A DNA stretch of 64,000 nucleotides from Hemibagrus wyckioides (Eukaryota; Chordata; Actinopteri; Siluriformes; Bagridae): the NCBI RefSeq assembly GCF_019097595.1, contig NC_080711.1:9515928-9579927 (forward strand), read 5' to 3'. The translations under genes were made by a program, and so were the position numbers. This document shows, in pieces, positions 1 through 14,400 of the stretch (position 1 is its first letter; the number at the start of each line of letters is the position of its first letter). Below the pieces are notes generated by a model. It had not been told where the DNA came from. It saw nothing but the letters and a program-made list of their open reading frames with translations, and made no database searches.

Positions 1-253
1 TTTTGTCTTTCTCCCCACAACAGTGTCAAGTCTAGACAGCAAAAATCTCAGGAGAGCAGCAGTTTCTGAAAATCTGCCATGCAAATAACCATGAAGTCAC
101 TGAGATCACATTTTATCCCAATCTGATGTTTGATTTTGGTATTAACTGACCCTCTTGACTCATGTTTCAAGCTGCTGGTTTATGATACACTGACTAATTA
201 TTTGCAAGAATGACCAGATGTCCAGTTTCCTAATAAATTGGTCAGTGAATGTA
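1..253 (-). mobile_element. Tc1/mariner-type nonautonomous element, family B (partial)
   Basis: The fragment is cut by the window edge. Its right end reads TAATAAATTGGTCAGTGAAT and then GTA, matching the terminal repeat of the copy at 9746-10332, and it shares internal text such as GCAGTTTCTGA. No intact transposase is visible. Confidence 0.6.
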
Positions 254-386
254 CAATAAAACAAAACCAAAATATATAAATGTACATCTTGATGGTCAAC
301 ATAATACTACATACATGGAAAATAGATTAATTTAGAATAGACAGTAGAAATGGGAGGATTTCAAGAAATTGCAAGGAGATATATAA

Positions 387-434
<48 letters not shown>

Positions 435-2030
435 ATAATCCAGTGTGTGTTCAAGTTATTTAATCAGGTGTACAGTTGTTCTTAGGCACAATATGGAGCA
501 CTGTACCTGAAAGTCTTTAAACACATGATAAAGTCACTGTAGTATAAGGCTTATTGCTTTTACAGAGCAGAGAGCAACACAAAACAATGGTTTTATACAG
601 GATGTTGCTTCAATGTGTGGGAATTAATGTTGGTACAAATGCCTTATCGGAAGGTTTACACATACACGTCGGTTACAGTACTTTCAACCACATCATAAAG
701 AAAATTGTGAAATTTGCGGAGGCATTGAGCCAGTCTTTTAAATTACGTCATTCAGGCAGTCTCGGCATACAGGAAATAGCTAGACCTTATAACCCCTTAT
801 TATATTTACTTTTTAATTAATTTACTACCTTTGCCTAATTTAGGACAAAAGGCCCAGTCTTAATGACGGTGATGGATAGTGAAGAAGCATACATTCAGAT
901 TCTGATTCAGATTATGCTTTTGAAAATGCTAAAACACTTAAGCAAATGAAATACAGCAAAGGTTCAGCTAAATGAATGGACTATTAGAGAAATGCAAATT
1001 TCAGAGTCAATGAGTTGTGTGGCTTTGAATCAGTCAAATCGTGCCCTGATTTATATCTGACCTACGTGATTTTAATCCCAATAATATTTGACCACATTTC
1101 TCTTCCTACAGTATTTCAATGTGACTCTTTCCCTCATCTTTAGATACAATACTGTACAACCGCTGTGGAATGACAAGCAGTGTGTTAACTGCTGAATGTT
1201 GACAACTTCTGTGCACTTTTTGCAAAAGATTCACACCTTTCGCTAAAACATACACGCAACCAGCTGAAGTTGTACACCTTCTAGCCACATGACACAAGGT
1301 GCAAGTTGCATTGCAACTGTAGATTGCATCTGTACTGATGAAGATACAAGTATATCGGTTTTAGCAAAGATTTGGCAACCAAACCACAAATCTAAAAGAT
1401 AATTATATCTACTCTGACTGTACTATGTTGCCTTTGTTAACTGAATAAATGAAAATCGGGTTGAAAAGTCTACCTGTTGAATAAAATCTAAACGGTTTTG
1501 CGTTTCCTCCATTATAGACCTGTTCAGAGACTAGCAGCGTGAAAACAGCTGTGCAACTGTTCAACAGTCAAAATTTTCACGTCACTTTTTGAACCTGACA
1601 CTAAGTTTCCCTTTGCAGAATTTCTGCACACCGAGCCAGAGATAATGTAAAATTTCAAGAAAGTGAATAATTTCCCTGTCAGAAGGTCTTTAAATCCGAA
1701 TAGCTAGCTAACAGTGGTAGGGATTGCTAGCTAACACAGCTAACTGTAACAAACTATACCTAAATACTTGCTGACAAAAATCTAAAAAAAACAACAAGCT
1801 AACAAAAACAAGTGTCAGGTATTAGTAGATGAGACGGATGTAGTTGGTAAATGTAGGTCAAACACACAAAATACGAAGTACAAATAAAGCCAGGATAGTG
1901 TAGAAAGGCATTAACATGAACTAGACACTAATAAGGTGCAACAATAACGACAGCCTAAAACAAAAACTAGAAACTGAGTGCTGTACAAGGTGTAAATTTT
2001 ATACTAGTGCTTATTAAGCCAACAACACTC
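254..2030. other. Gene-free stretch
   Basis: Apart from the AT tract at 391-430, this is AT-rich sequence with only short scattered ORFs. I see no splice-framed coding signal, RNA gene or recognisable repeat. Confidence 0.5.
391..430. repeat. (AT)n microsatellite
   Basis: About 19 uninterrupted AT units. Confidence 0.95.
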
Positions 2031-2096
2031 ATGTGGCCAATGAGGTGCAGTGGCAGTGGTAATGTACCATCAGCCACTGCAACTCATTGGCCACAT
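2031..2096. repeat. Inverted repeat / hairpin, 24-bp arms
   Basis: Arms 2031-2054 and 2073-2096 are complementary with one mismatch, around an 18-nt loop that itself contains TGGT...ACCA. Pairing can continue outward through CAAC/GTTG after a small bulge. It could be a small foldback element or a hairpin RNA. Confidence 0.8.
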
Positions 2097-2099
2097 CTG

Positions 2100-5000
2100 T
2101 TGCTATCCTGACACTAAGAAGGTTAATAGGAACTATCACAAAGTTTTAGACAGTAGAACATATTCATTTAGAAAATATTTAGCTTTGTGGATTTTTGGAT
2201 CACATGATTGCCTGGGCATGAGGTACATATCGTCTTAATTGTATTTAAATGTCACATTTTATAGTCTTGTGCACACTTGCAAAAAGGACCGGCTTAAGAA
2301 CTCAAAACGCACAGTATGGCATGAGAGAAGGCACATTAGGGTGGAGCTGTGACAGTCACTTCATATAAAAGAAATGACCCAACTTCTCAGAATCAGCCAC
2401 AGCACTTTAAGTGAGTATCATCGACGTGAGTACACAACTTTAGAGGAACTTTAACTTGACACAGGAAACCACACATACGCGCAAACACGGCTGAGGATGT
2501 GTGTGGGCATTCAGATGAAAGATGGGGAAGTAGGGTATATATTCAGAGTATATCTTACTCTGTATATGGTATATAACCTGCTTAATTAATGAGCTAAAGT
2601 TTGATCATGTGAAACATATCTTATTTGATCAGACGCTGTATTGCTAGAATATAAAAGCTTTAGCTGGCCACAAGATGGTGATGTTGTGGAAAACAGGGTC
2701 ACAGAAACAACATGCTTTTAAACAAAATCAGCATTTCTTGACAGCGTACTAAGCTACAAGCTTTTTCACTCTCTACATGTCTTAATCCGGTTAAATGGTA
2801 TTGCATTTATATTACAAAATCTTCAATCTACTGCCACTTCCTGATCTTGATGCGGGTGGTCAAGATGATCCCACCTTATTTCATAGAACATGATGAAATG
2901 ATTATTGTGTTATCATATGCTGAGGCCTTCACAGTCTCCGGATCTGTACTGTGTATTGTGTTTATCCCTTCAGTACAGTTCGAGAGACTTGTATCTACTG
3001 TATCTCAGCGCAGGGTGATGTTGACGGCTCATGGTGGCCCAACTCCTTTCTGTTACATGTTGTGTTTCTATCTTTCTTAAAATCCTTTTTTTAAATGTGT
3101 CTGTCTGCGGTGACAAGGAAGTCTTGTAATTATAAGTCTTGAAATTATAAGTGCAATGTTGCATGTGTAATACTAGATGAAATAAACTCATGACAAAAAA
3201 TAGATGACTAGAAACCCAGTTCCTCTCAATGTTCCTTCCTTAATTTTATTTTCAAGATTTCTTTTCTCTGTTATAAAGTAGATTGGTTTACTAAAATCCA
3301 GATCTCACAATGTCACACAGTCCATATTGATATCAACACGCCATACTTTGTGCACTAACATTCCAGACATTCATATGCTTTCGATTTTGTTTCCGATTTC
3401 TGCAGGCTGGGAAATCCTGAATGTCCTTTTTTATTCTTCTTTTTATTCGGCTCAAATACTAAAATAGCTTTATCTAAGCAAAGAACCTTAACCTGCTGTT
3501 TAAACCAACGAGACTGATCACCAGCACAGCCTAAAACTTGAATAAAGTATAGTTAATACACAGATATGTTGTATAAACCTGCAATAATGAATACATTAAA
3601 AGAATTAACCAAAAGAGGAACTGCTTAGTGGGGATTTCAAGTTGATTTACATGTACAGGAAGGAAGACATTTATTTCATAGCAATGATAATAATAATAAT
3701 AATAATAATGAAAAGAGAAAAAAGCTGTTACTCAAACCCCCTGGCAACTTACAAACAACAAACAAAATGTTTGCTATTATTTAAACGCACTGTATATAAG
3801 TTTACTCTGATGATAAAAAATTTTAGGCTATTGAAGAAGACACAGGAATCTGCTATTATATGCAATCTATTATATTTAATAGCGCCTATTAGCTACTTCT
3901 ATTAAAAACTTATGGCATCAGTATGTATCAGGTCTTACAATCCTCAAGGGAACTGCGACAAGAAGGGGAATCCAGAGTACAGATCATTCATGAGTGAACA
4001 TGCAAAACAGGTGTCTGAGCGAATACTGAATTTCATGTATTTACATGACACTTGATGTGGTACACATGTATTAGATATGTTAAAATTCACTGGAATTTAT
4101 TAGCTTCCCCACCAGCTTGTCACTTTTGCAGGCATACAATTAGTGGTTTGTATATCCCCTTCACCTTCTCCATCAATGTTTTAATCTGCTTGTGTTTTTT
4201 GCTGTCTTACCACTCATCTTCACACCATCCCTCCATGCTCAAAATACCCCACACTCTTGCAATTCACAGATGAATGTCAGGTTTGTTTGTTTTTTTGTTT
4301 TGCTACACTATGATCTACACCATCACGGAAAAGAAGGAAGACATCGCTCCTGTTATGGCTTAGTTTTACTGGTTACTGGTCCGTGATACAGAATATAATT
4401 TAAGGTTTGTTTGTTTTTTCATTTATTCTGACACTTGTAGTGCCAATGTAATATCTCCGGCATTCTCCGAGTTCATTCTAGCTCGAGAGCTTTAAGATCT
4501 TCTGCCCAGTTAGACAAACTCCAATGGGATTTAATGCTGATCATCTATTTTTTAATCCAATTTGAAAACTTTATTGTTCATGTTTGACGATTTAACACTG
4601 TTTAAATACGTTTTCAGTTCAATAATTGAACCATTTATTATTAAACTGAGTTATTAATATTTCAGAAGGAGATTCATATATAAACATCAACTTCACTGTT
4701 TATATTTGGCATGTTTTAGATCAAGCCATGATTTTAGGATAATGAAAAAGCACATATTTTCAAATATTATAGGTCAAAACATATTGGCAGTACTATATCA
4801 TTGCTATTACTTTGACTTGCAAATGATATGAAAAGAATCTAATGAAAGCAATTAAGAAATGTATAATGGTTGCGGCAGCAGGGGCGTGGTCAGTGAATGG
4901 GGGTAGGAGTCACAGAGAAGAAGCAGAGCAGGCAGTGAGTGAGTGTTTACACCTGTGTATGATTCATGAAAAGCTCATTAAGATGCATTTATTTTTAAGA

Positions 5001-6045
5001 ACAAGAGGTACTGAAAAGTCTACTAGATATCTACCATATTTACCATCTAGTGTATGAATATTAGAAGTGTAGTATCGTCTCAAATGGATCTTGCAGTGGC
5101 AAACGTGTGTAATGTGATGCTGCTAGTTAAAGGGAAATACATGCAAGTTTTATAAAATATAAAATAATTCACACAATGTGGGATCATTAAAAAGAGATTT
5201 GTAAGCCGTCTTGTACTCTCACCAGAGTATCGTTGAGGTTATTTTGTGTCAGTGTCTGGTAGCCCTTCCCCTCTTTCACTCTACGTAAGCAAAGCTGCGA
5301 ACACTAAGTAACAAACTCCACACTTCAGTTTTTTGGTTGAAAAAGTACATCATCTGGGTACTTCTTTGAAGTGCACTTCTTTGAACTCGCACTATTTATG
5401 CTACAAAATGTACTTGTCAGCCATGCTTTCGGCAACAGAAATTACTTCACTTAACCCGACATTACTCATTAACATTAGCAGGAAGGGTCATACCTACTCA
5501 CCACTGTATGGTTTAACCAATCTTTTGGGGATACGTCACGTCTCTCTCTTCACCTTTCATTAAAAAGAATGAAACATGAAAAATGTTACAGTTTATATTT
5601 TACTTTGTATTTAGGAACTCTTAAAGTAGTCATCCATGACTTCCTGTTTCGCTAGGGTATAATTATGATATGATAAAGCCAAAATTATTACTCATTAATC
5701 AAATAATTTGTCAAATAATTTGGTCATTAATCTACATGGAGATGAGTAAAGAACACACAAATGAAATGGGATAAAAAATGGTACCTTCTGATTAAAATTT
5801 TGACCTTCATAAATCAGACAATGCCTGAAAATACCCATATCCTCTGTTAGGGCAATAATTAAGAAGTTTAAATCAGCCTGAGCTGTTAATGAACCTGCCA
5901 GGAAGAGGACACAGTGTATTTTCCTGTTCCTGTGCCCTATTGAAGTAAAAAACTTGTTAAATCCTCACATTTGGACATCTTTATCAGGAGATTTGAAAAT
6001 GAAAATCTGTCTATCTCTGCCAAAACGCTTAGACAGCATCAGAGC
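2100..6045. other. Gene-free stretch
   Basis: AT-rich noncoding sequence with a short (AAT)n run near 3685-3708. ORFs here are short and show neither family similarity nor splice context. No RNA gene recognised. Confidence 0.5.
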
Positions 6046-6310
6046 TTCTAGCAGGGCAGTGGTCCGAAAGATGTGTCCAAATTAACACAAAAATGATCCA
6101 CGTTCCAAAAAGTCAAGAGTTTGACTTGGCCACCCCAATCCGCTGACTGAAATCCCAATGAAAAGCTGTGAGGAAATCCGAAGTGGAGAGTCCACAAGAG
6201 ATGACCTAGAACCCTGGAGGAGTTTGCTTCATCCGTCATGATCAGATAAGACTCTGTTGTGTTGTAATGATGGAAAAGGGATTGCACAAAGTACTAAAAG
6301 CAAGAGTAAC
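6046..6310 (+). mobile_element. Tc1-like transposase 3' fragment
   Basis: The text follows the end of a fish Tc1-type transposase gene: a block resembling the PNPIE region (CCAATGAAAAGCTGTG), then GAGAGTCCACAAGAG, then a terminal GGGATTGCACAAAGTACT. Frameshifts and stops make it dead. Confidence 0.65.
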
Positions 6311-8149
6311 AATAACTGCAATGAAAGGGTTTTTTTTTTTTTTAATATTCATAAAAAGAAAGTTCAATTAAAGGTTAGAAGTTTCATATTTTCACTGTGA
6401 AATTAAGTTAATTAACCTCAAAAACGTTTCATCAAGATTCATCAATTATTCAGGAGCTCTCTGTATGAATATAAAATTCAGTTACGGCATGCAATTAAAG
6501 GCAAAAAACATACTGCATCATGCACTTTTTCCTCATGAGTGATTGTCCTCAAGATGTCAATGCACAGGCCTGATGTTGAGGTGAATAAAGAGTTAAGAAA
6601 GCAGATAAACTCATCTGAGAATGAGTGACTGCTGGTATCTTGGCCTGCTTCCATTAACAATCGCCAAAAAAACCCCAAAACATAACATGATAATAGCTTT
6701 TTAAACAAAGATTGCTTTATTGATTACCAGAAAATAACTGCATTACAGATTACTAAATTAAAACAGTAACCAGTGCCTTTTAATTAGAAGTCTTTGCATT
6801 AGCCATTATTATTATTATTATTATATAAAAATGAGCTTCAACAAGCTCAATTCAAATAGCACCTTCAACAAAACTGCTTTTATCACACATAGCTTTAAAG
6901 TAGATAAAAAAACAGTGCATACTACATTAATCACAGCCACTAAGGATTAGAAATATATTCTAAATTGTACCACTTTAGTTCGCAGTAGCATTGTATAAGT
7001 ATAGGTAAAGGTTTTTACATTGGAGGTGGAAATATTGTAAAAGAATTTATCTTTTTTTACACCACAAGTAAAGTGTTTTAACGAGGCTGAGAAGACTTTC
7101 TTTTCTTTTTTTAACACTGATTGTAGTTCCTGATTATCTTGTCTGCTGATGTTGCAGTCTCAGAATATGTTGGTCAGGCACTGAAAAAAAATGTTGACCA
7201 CAAGGCAAAAAAGAGGAACTAGTGTTTTCTTTTTCTTCTGTAAATGAAAAGCTCTAATGCACAGTAGAGATGAGCACGTACACCCTCGTCACACTCTTAA
7301 CAGATACACACACTCACTCAAGGAACTACCTACTATTATGCCAGTTCACAGACACCTATTAACAGATTGTTTGGGTCTCAGTTAAATGGATTAACAGATT
7401 TTTTGAAAGGTAAGTGCGGCTAGCCGTCTTTTCTTTCTCTTTATAGTCTATCAGAATGCTGACACCTACGCAGCAGATTCTGTAAACCTTTCAAGAAACC
7501 TGGAATATGACAACAAGATATAAAGATGGATATTGGGATCCTGTGTGTTTTCCTGGTTACTTGTCTCAGATGAATCCACTTATAGATCTACTTGAATGCT
7601 TCAACTTTCTGCAAACAGAAATTGTCAGTGCTTCGGCTCGGACTCAGACTCAAAGGCAGGAATGAATAAAAAGGTGTTACGTGCCTAATCACAAAAAATT
7701 GTCTAATGAAAAATAGTGTGTGCATTTAAGGGATCAGCTGCATGAATGGTTCATTCTTTAAGATCTCAGATTTCTTACCTTAGCCTTGACTGGCACAAGT
7801 CAAGTTTTCATGATATATTCTGTAAAATAAATGAATGAATAAAAAAAATAAATAAAACCTCAAGGCTATTTAGACTATTCTACTTCACATTTGGGGAGGG
7901 GGTAATATACTGATGGAAATAAAAATTGAGGTCATCATGTTGGCCCCCATGTGTTTGCTCAGTTCTCAGCACTGAGACTGTAATGTAAAAGGTGACGGGA
8001 AAAGACGTGAAGAAAGTGGACTAGTGCGTCAAGGTGTTTCCCCTTTCACGGTGTTCACGCTTCACACCTATTCATCTCCATACTGCTAAAAATACACCAT
8101 AGCTACCAGACACAGATCCGAAAAGTACACGAAACACAAGTGCAGCTAC
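6311..8149. other. Gene-free stretch upstream of csf2rb
   Basis: Noncoding, with a (TTA)n run near 6804-6823 and A/T-rich tracts. No exon or RNA gene recognised. Confidence 0.45.
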
Positions 8150-8526
8150 TGTACAAAAACGAGCGTTTTTTCGCTTTGTTTTTGCTTCTTTTATTCTCAC
8201 TTTTTTTCCGTCTCTGTTCTTCCCACCCGTGGCTACACTCAGAAAGGGGAAATCCTCTGACCTCCTCCTCCTATTCCAGGAAGTCGCAAGACATTTGACT
8301 ACGTCCCATCGGGAGGTTTTAGAGAATTATTTTGGATTAGATTTTGCACAACACACTAGATCGCGTTTTAATATCGACCCGAAGATTGTGAACAACAACA
8401 ACAACAACAAAAAAAAATGTCGGTGAATGAAGCGAAGCACGCGCTGGATTTACCCTTCTCACCATTGGACATAGAGCTGCACGCGCGCACACTCATTCAT
8501 GAAGGAGGGATGTTCAACCTTTGCGT
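8150..8526 (+). promoter_or_regulatory. csf2rb: Candidate csf2rb promoter / noncoding first exon
   Basis: This stretch has many more CpG dinucleotides than its AT-rich surroundings (for example around 8281-8300, 8360-8385 and 8418-8490) and ends in a strong donor-like GTAAGA at 8527. The csf2rb start exon has acceptor-like CAG sites just upstream of its ATG (near 9460 and 9500), so an untranslated first exon here spliced to the start exon would fit. A short ORF from the ATG at 8417 runs to a stop across the donor and matches no family I know. There is no transcript evidence, so the promoter and 5' UTR role is inference. Confidence 0.35.
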
Positions 8527-9528
8527 GTAAGAATTCATGAGATAAGAATCCCTTTGTATTAATTGCATTCAGTTTGACGTAGGCTAATGTTGTTTCCGTA
8601 CGAAAATTCACTATTACTCTGTAGTGATGGTGCTGATTGTGATCTGTTATAACAACACAGTGGCTCTATGACGCTTTATGGAAAAGATGGCTAGAAAACA
8701 TAATACAGTCATAGCTGGTTTATTGGTATTGAGGATCAGGGCAGTATATTATGGTCAGACTCAGTACCATTATAATTGTCTTTGTAGAAGACAATGTCCG
8801 TTTTTGTTTCATTTGACCTAAAAAAAAAAATCTCTGCTTTGTAGTATTTGGTCAGAAGATCTCAGAATGTCATAAAACGACAGCTAGTATCAAAATATGG
8901 GTTTATATATGCACCTCAAAACGTTATAGATGCCTTTTGGGTTGTAGCTCAGTTGAAACATGTTTGATTATAACTAAAGAGGTTATCCAGATTCCCTTTG
9001 TCCTTCCTATGGCAAGGTACCTTTAAATACATTTCAATGTACAAAATAGAAGCTCTGATGGAAGTAAGTGAAACTGTGATATAGCCTCATGGCTCAATTG
9101 TCTATCTGTCTATATCGTTTATTATCTTACTATACGATGTGCATTGTGATTATAGCTGTAACTATTGGTTACTTATCATATGGCAAAAGCAAATGTTCAT
9201 ATAGGCCAGTATCTATAATGTGAAAGAAATATGAGTCTCCTACAGCTGTGTGTGTATCGAAACCTTTATTTTCTCCTTGACCAAAACAATATTGTTGTTG
9301 AATCTTTGGGACCTTTCACTCCAGGTCAAATAATATTCTAGGATTCTGTTTTTCCTGCTATTTCCAGCAGATGTATAAAGGAACAACAATAATATATCTA
9401 TGTATGTGTTTAAAAAGTGTCCATTTCTTTGCTCTAAGTGTATGTTGAATGTCTCACAGGTTCTCACACAGGGTGTAAAATTTTGAAATTGTGTAGCCAG
9501 GGGTCTCTGGTGTCCCACTCCAAATACA

Positions 9529-11388
9529 ATGCTCCCCCTGAGGATTCTGCTTATCGCAGTGCTGCCTCTGCTGGTCCTGAGCACCACGTCTGAGCAGTGC
9601 TCTTTTGAAACCTCCACTCATCACAGTAAGTGGAATCGCATGCTACAACTTTCATTAACTTTTTCCTGGACACAATTTTCCTAATCCTGCAGTACCTTAC
9701 ATGTTTAAGGATCAATTTTCATGCCCTAGGATGAAGTTTAGTATACACTCACTGTCCACTTTAATAGGCACACCTGTAGCCATGCTCATTCCTGTAGAAT
9801 GTGTCACCAACACAATACATAAAACAATGCAGGTCAAAAGCTTCAGGTAATGTCCAGATCAAACATCTAAATGACTGAAAATGTGATTTCTATTACTTTA
9901 AGAATGGCATGGAACCAGTGGGCTTCTGCTCTTGTTGCCTGTTCACCTCCAGAATTCTGCTGTTAAAGCCTATTCACCTTAATATCGGACATCCTGTGAC
10001 CGCTGAGAGGCTTTTCTGTTGACTGTGGTTTTAAGGAGTGGTTTTTTTTTCACAGGACCGCCACTCACTGGATAAACTATTTGTTGTTTTTCGCACTTAG
10101 TGTAAATTTTGTGAAATTCCCATGAGATCAGCAGTTTCTGAATTAATCAAACAAGCCCACACCACCCACAGCCATACCACAGCCTGTTGTGAACAATTAC
10201 CTAAAACCCATGACCTGTATCTCCACAATTTTGTGCATTGTTGCTGCTGACACATGACTGGCTAAAATAATTGGACAATTGCATGGGTGATCAGGTGTCC
10301 AGGTGTTTTCCTACTAAATTGGCCAGTAAATGTATGTCTTCTAAATTTCTTTCTCAGACTTGAATGATGAGGAATGATGGAGAAAAATGGTTTATTTTAA
10401 GCAAGGAATAAGACATGTCAGGACTTGCTGTTACAATAAAAAATAATGAATGCAGCATGCTATGACGGCCCAAATTCATGATATTTCTATAGTGTTTTGT
10501 TCTGCTTAAGTTGCTGAAACTGGAGACTAACATACAGAAATCCTTAAATAAATGTCTCCTCACCGTATCAACACACTATAGATTTTGATATGATGTTTTT
10601 TAGAATGTCTGCCTGCCCTACAAGTCAGTGTGATAGTCGTTATTGAGGAAATGATTACTGAGGATACATATTAGATAATAATGTATTAGAACAGGTTCAT
10701 TAATGTCTAAGGTGCTAATATAGAAAATTAATAAACACCCACATTAAGAATTCATCAAGGCTGTGGTATAAGTGTACTTAATTGATATACAACCTTTGAC
10801 CCTTTTTAGATTCTCCTGTCCTGGCGTCTTTGCAATGTTATAATGACTTCACCACTCAGATGCGCTGTACCTGGGAGGAGGAGCCACACACACACACACA
10901 CATGCCAATAATCGAGTAAGGAACAGAAATATATCTGTTAAAATGATTATGATAAAATGAGAGAGAGAGTCAGGAACTACAAATATTTAAGCCAAACCGT
11001 TTCCTTTTGTGTGTGTGTGTGTGTAGTAAACGTCCGTGTGTCCCTAATGGTCAAGGTGAGCTGCAGTCTAATGGAAAGCGCACCCGGAGTTGTGTCTATA
11101 AAACTTTCTTTAGCATGGGCGACCACGAACTCTTCTTCAACACATCCTGCCCTTCTAAAGTGACAACATTTAATATAGCTGAAGAAGGTGAGAAAATGAT
11201 GTGTGTGTGTGCTAATGTGGTTATTCAGACAATTTGGCTTACATGTGTAACATTTAACACTACCTGCATTACCTGCACTAACATTTAACTGAACACTACC
11301 TGCATAAACCTGAACATAGCCCAAAGAAATATACATATGAGTATATGTGCATGTTCATAAAAACAGTTTCAATAAAAATTAAGATGAG

Positions 11389-11429
<41 letters not shown>

Positions 11430-14400
11430 GCATAATCTATAGGCAAGATCCTGTCCCCAACTAATTTTTCTGAGAAAAAATCTATTGATGGTAACCGAGT
11501 GCTGAGCTGGAGCAGCCCGTATCCTCCCTCATCCCCTCTCACACAAAATCTTACCTACCAGCTGAAGTACCGAAAACATAAACATGACTGGACTGTGAGT
11601 ACACACATGCACACACACACACGCACACACACAAATGCAGGGTGGAGTAGCTTTGCAAAGAACGATAAAGTACTTAATTCAAACCTTCAGCGTTACAAAC
11701 ACCATCACATACAACCGTCTAGTTCTCTTATCACACTCTGTCACATACAGAACGCAGAAAGAATAACGCTGTAGTCATTAGTACTCATTTCTCTTGTCTT
11801 GCCAGTGTTACACAACAATCAATTTCTGCATCGCCAGAGAATGCACGCACTATGATATGAAGTCATGTCACTGTTCTAAAGAAATAGCAGCTTAGCAACC
11901 TCAAAACCCATGAAGATTCGCATGCAAGATAACGCAACATTACAAAATTGCATGAAACCAGATAGAGATCTGTGGTGGAGATGTGACGTTGTGCCTGTTG
12001 GTGTTTGCAGATCTAATCTCTCTCTTTCTTGTCTGCATTCTAGGTGGTAGATAATATCAGCGACACAAAGTTTGTTATCGATAGTCGGATGCTCTTGCCG
12101 GCCTACATATATGAAGCTAGGGTGCGAGCGCGGGGTCCTGTAGGCCTGTGGAGCGACTGGAGCCCCACGGTTTCCTGGATGACTGACGAAGGTAGAACTG
12201 GCAATAATTACAGGATTTAACAAAATCACTAAAAATACAATCCTACAATATCAAGTATTAACACATTGTATTGTCCATTATGTTGGTGAAATTTGTGTTT
12301 CCTGATTCAATTGTTTATTTCTGAGTCATATTTTGGTCAAAATAGATGAACAGAACCAAGATTATGTTACAGCTACTAAGTAATCTGTCTAGTTTAACAC
12401 ACAAGCTATGAGAAACACATGAAAATACTAACATTACATATCGATGTGCTTGGGTTAAAGTCAAGAATCTTATAATATGAGAACAATAACTGGCTATCTT
12501 TGCATTATGTTTGTAAATCTCAGTCAGACTCTCTGTCATATTCAGAATTAGATCTCTTTACACCATTACTTACACTGTAAACTTAGCAGATAGTTTCAGT
12601 TTATGAAGCCACTGTATCAGAGCAGTAGTGACTCAGTCAATAAGGCTATGGGTTAACACACAGAGGTAGGGGTTCAAGTAATGTTCAGTGCCAAGCTGTC
12701 ACTATTGGATTCTTAAGCAAGGCTATTAACCCTTCAGGGATGCTGTGTTATAGCTGACCCTGAACTTCTTAACAAGCTGGGATATGCAAACAAAAGATCT
12801 TCACTGTGCTGAAATGTATATAAAAGCCTTCTGCCTAAGAAACTAAGTTACTAATCTTACTAATAATTTCACTTTGCCCCTTCTCAACCTGCTTTTTCCC
12901 CCATCCTGTCTACTAGACGGTGTCATTAACCTGCAGTGTGTAATTAAGGAAGGAGGAGTGACATGTAGCTGGCAGGTGAAGAAACATCAGGCCGAGTTCC
13001 TCTCGTATCATCTGTGTGGCCAAACCAATGGAACAAGTGTGTGAGTATTCCTGCTTCCCTGCTCTCATTCCTAAATCCCTTCATCTCTCATGTCAAAATA
13101 GACTGTAAATCATTTCTCTGTTATTTATTGGTCCTTTCAGGGAATGTAATCACTGTGACAGTCATGCTGAGCATCCTCACTCTAGACCCCTTCTGGATTT
13201 TACATGTTCATTGAATAGTTCTGAACCTGCACTGCTGAATGTAGAGATCAGAAGCTTACGAAAGGCCAAGAGGTTTATTGACACTGACAACGGTGAGTGA
13301 CCTCAGGACTAAACATTGACACACTCAACATTGCTCCACCGCAGAGATAAATCTTACCATCATATGACTTTGTAACTGTGTATATTTTTATTGTTGTTCA
13401 TGGTTTCTGTACTGTGTCCAAATCTTATCTAACTATAATGTCTTAAAAAAACGAGAACATGTCCGGAGAAATAAATAATGACATAAACTGCGATCACAAA
13501 AAAAAGAAGAAAAGAAAAAAAGAAACATTTGGCTTCTATATTTTCCAGTCCATCAAATACAGTAAAACAAAATTGGGATTTTTAACTGTATAATAAACTC
13601 CACCATCCCCACCAACCAAAATTCCTTCATAAACATTTATTATTATTTATATTTATTGTTTAAATGCTATTTGTCCCATTTATTATGTCCAAGTTGACAT
13701 TACATTTAGGCTGACTCGATTTTGAGTTATTACACCCATTCATTTTAAGTAACCAGGTAAATCTAATAACTATAAGATCAATAATAAATGATAAATTGTG
13801 TGATTTCTACCACTATAATTAAATAAAAAAGGAAGACCCCCTGGTTATGCTTCACAAACCCCTGGGAGTTTCCCAAGAAATCTTCTGGGCTTCCACTGAG
13901 GTACTAACCCCTGATGTACATCAGGATATACACCGATCAGGCATAACATTATGAGCACTGAGAGGTGAAGTGAATAACACTGATTATCTCCTCATCATGG
14001 CACCTGTTAGTGGGTGGGATATATTAGGCAGCAAGTGAACATTTTGTCCTCAAAGTTGATGTTAGAAGCAGAAAAAATGGGCAAGCGTAAGGATTTGAGC
14101 GAGTTTGATGAAGGGCCAAATTGTGATGGCTAGACGGCTGGATCAGAACTGCAGCTCTTGTGGGGTGTTCCCGGTCTGCAGTGGTCAGTATCTATCAAAA
14201 GTGATCCAAGGAAGGAACAGTGGTGAACCGGAGACAGGGTCATGGGCGGCCAAGTCTCATTGATGTATGTGGGGAGCGAAGGCTGGCCCGTGTGATCCGA
14301 TCAGACAAGCTACTGTTGCTCTAATTGCTGAAGAAGTTAATGCTGGTTCTGACAGATAGGTCTCAGAATACACACTGCATCACAGATGGGGATGTATAGC

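Noticed and set aside
8229..8426. Small protein gene near 8229
   Set aside because: No ATG start, a low-complexity Asn/Lys end from a CAA/A-run, and no family match; better explained as untranslated leader or promoter.
10957..11336. Several overlapping ORFs on both strands around csf2rb exon 3
   Set aside because: They are readings of GT/CA repeats or out-of-frame shadows of the exon.
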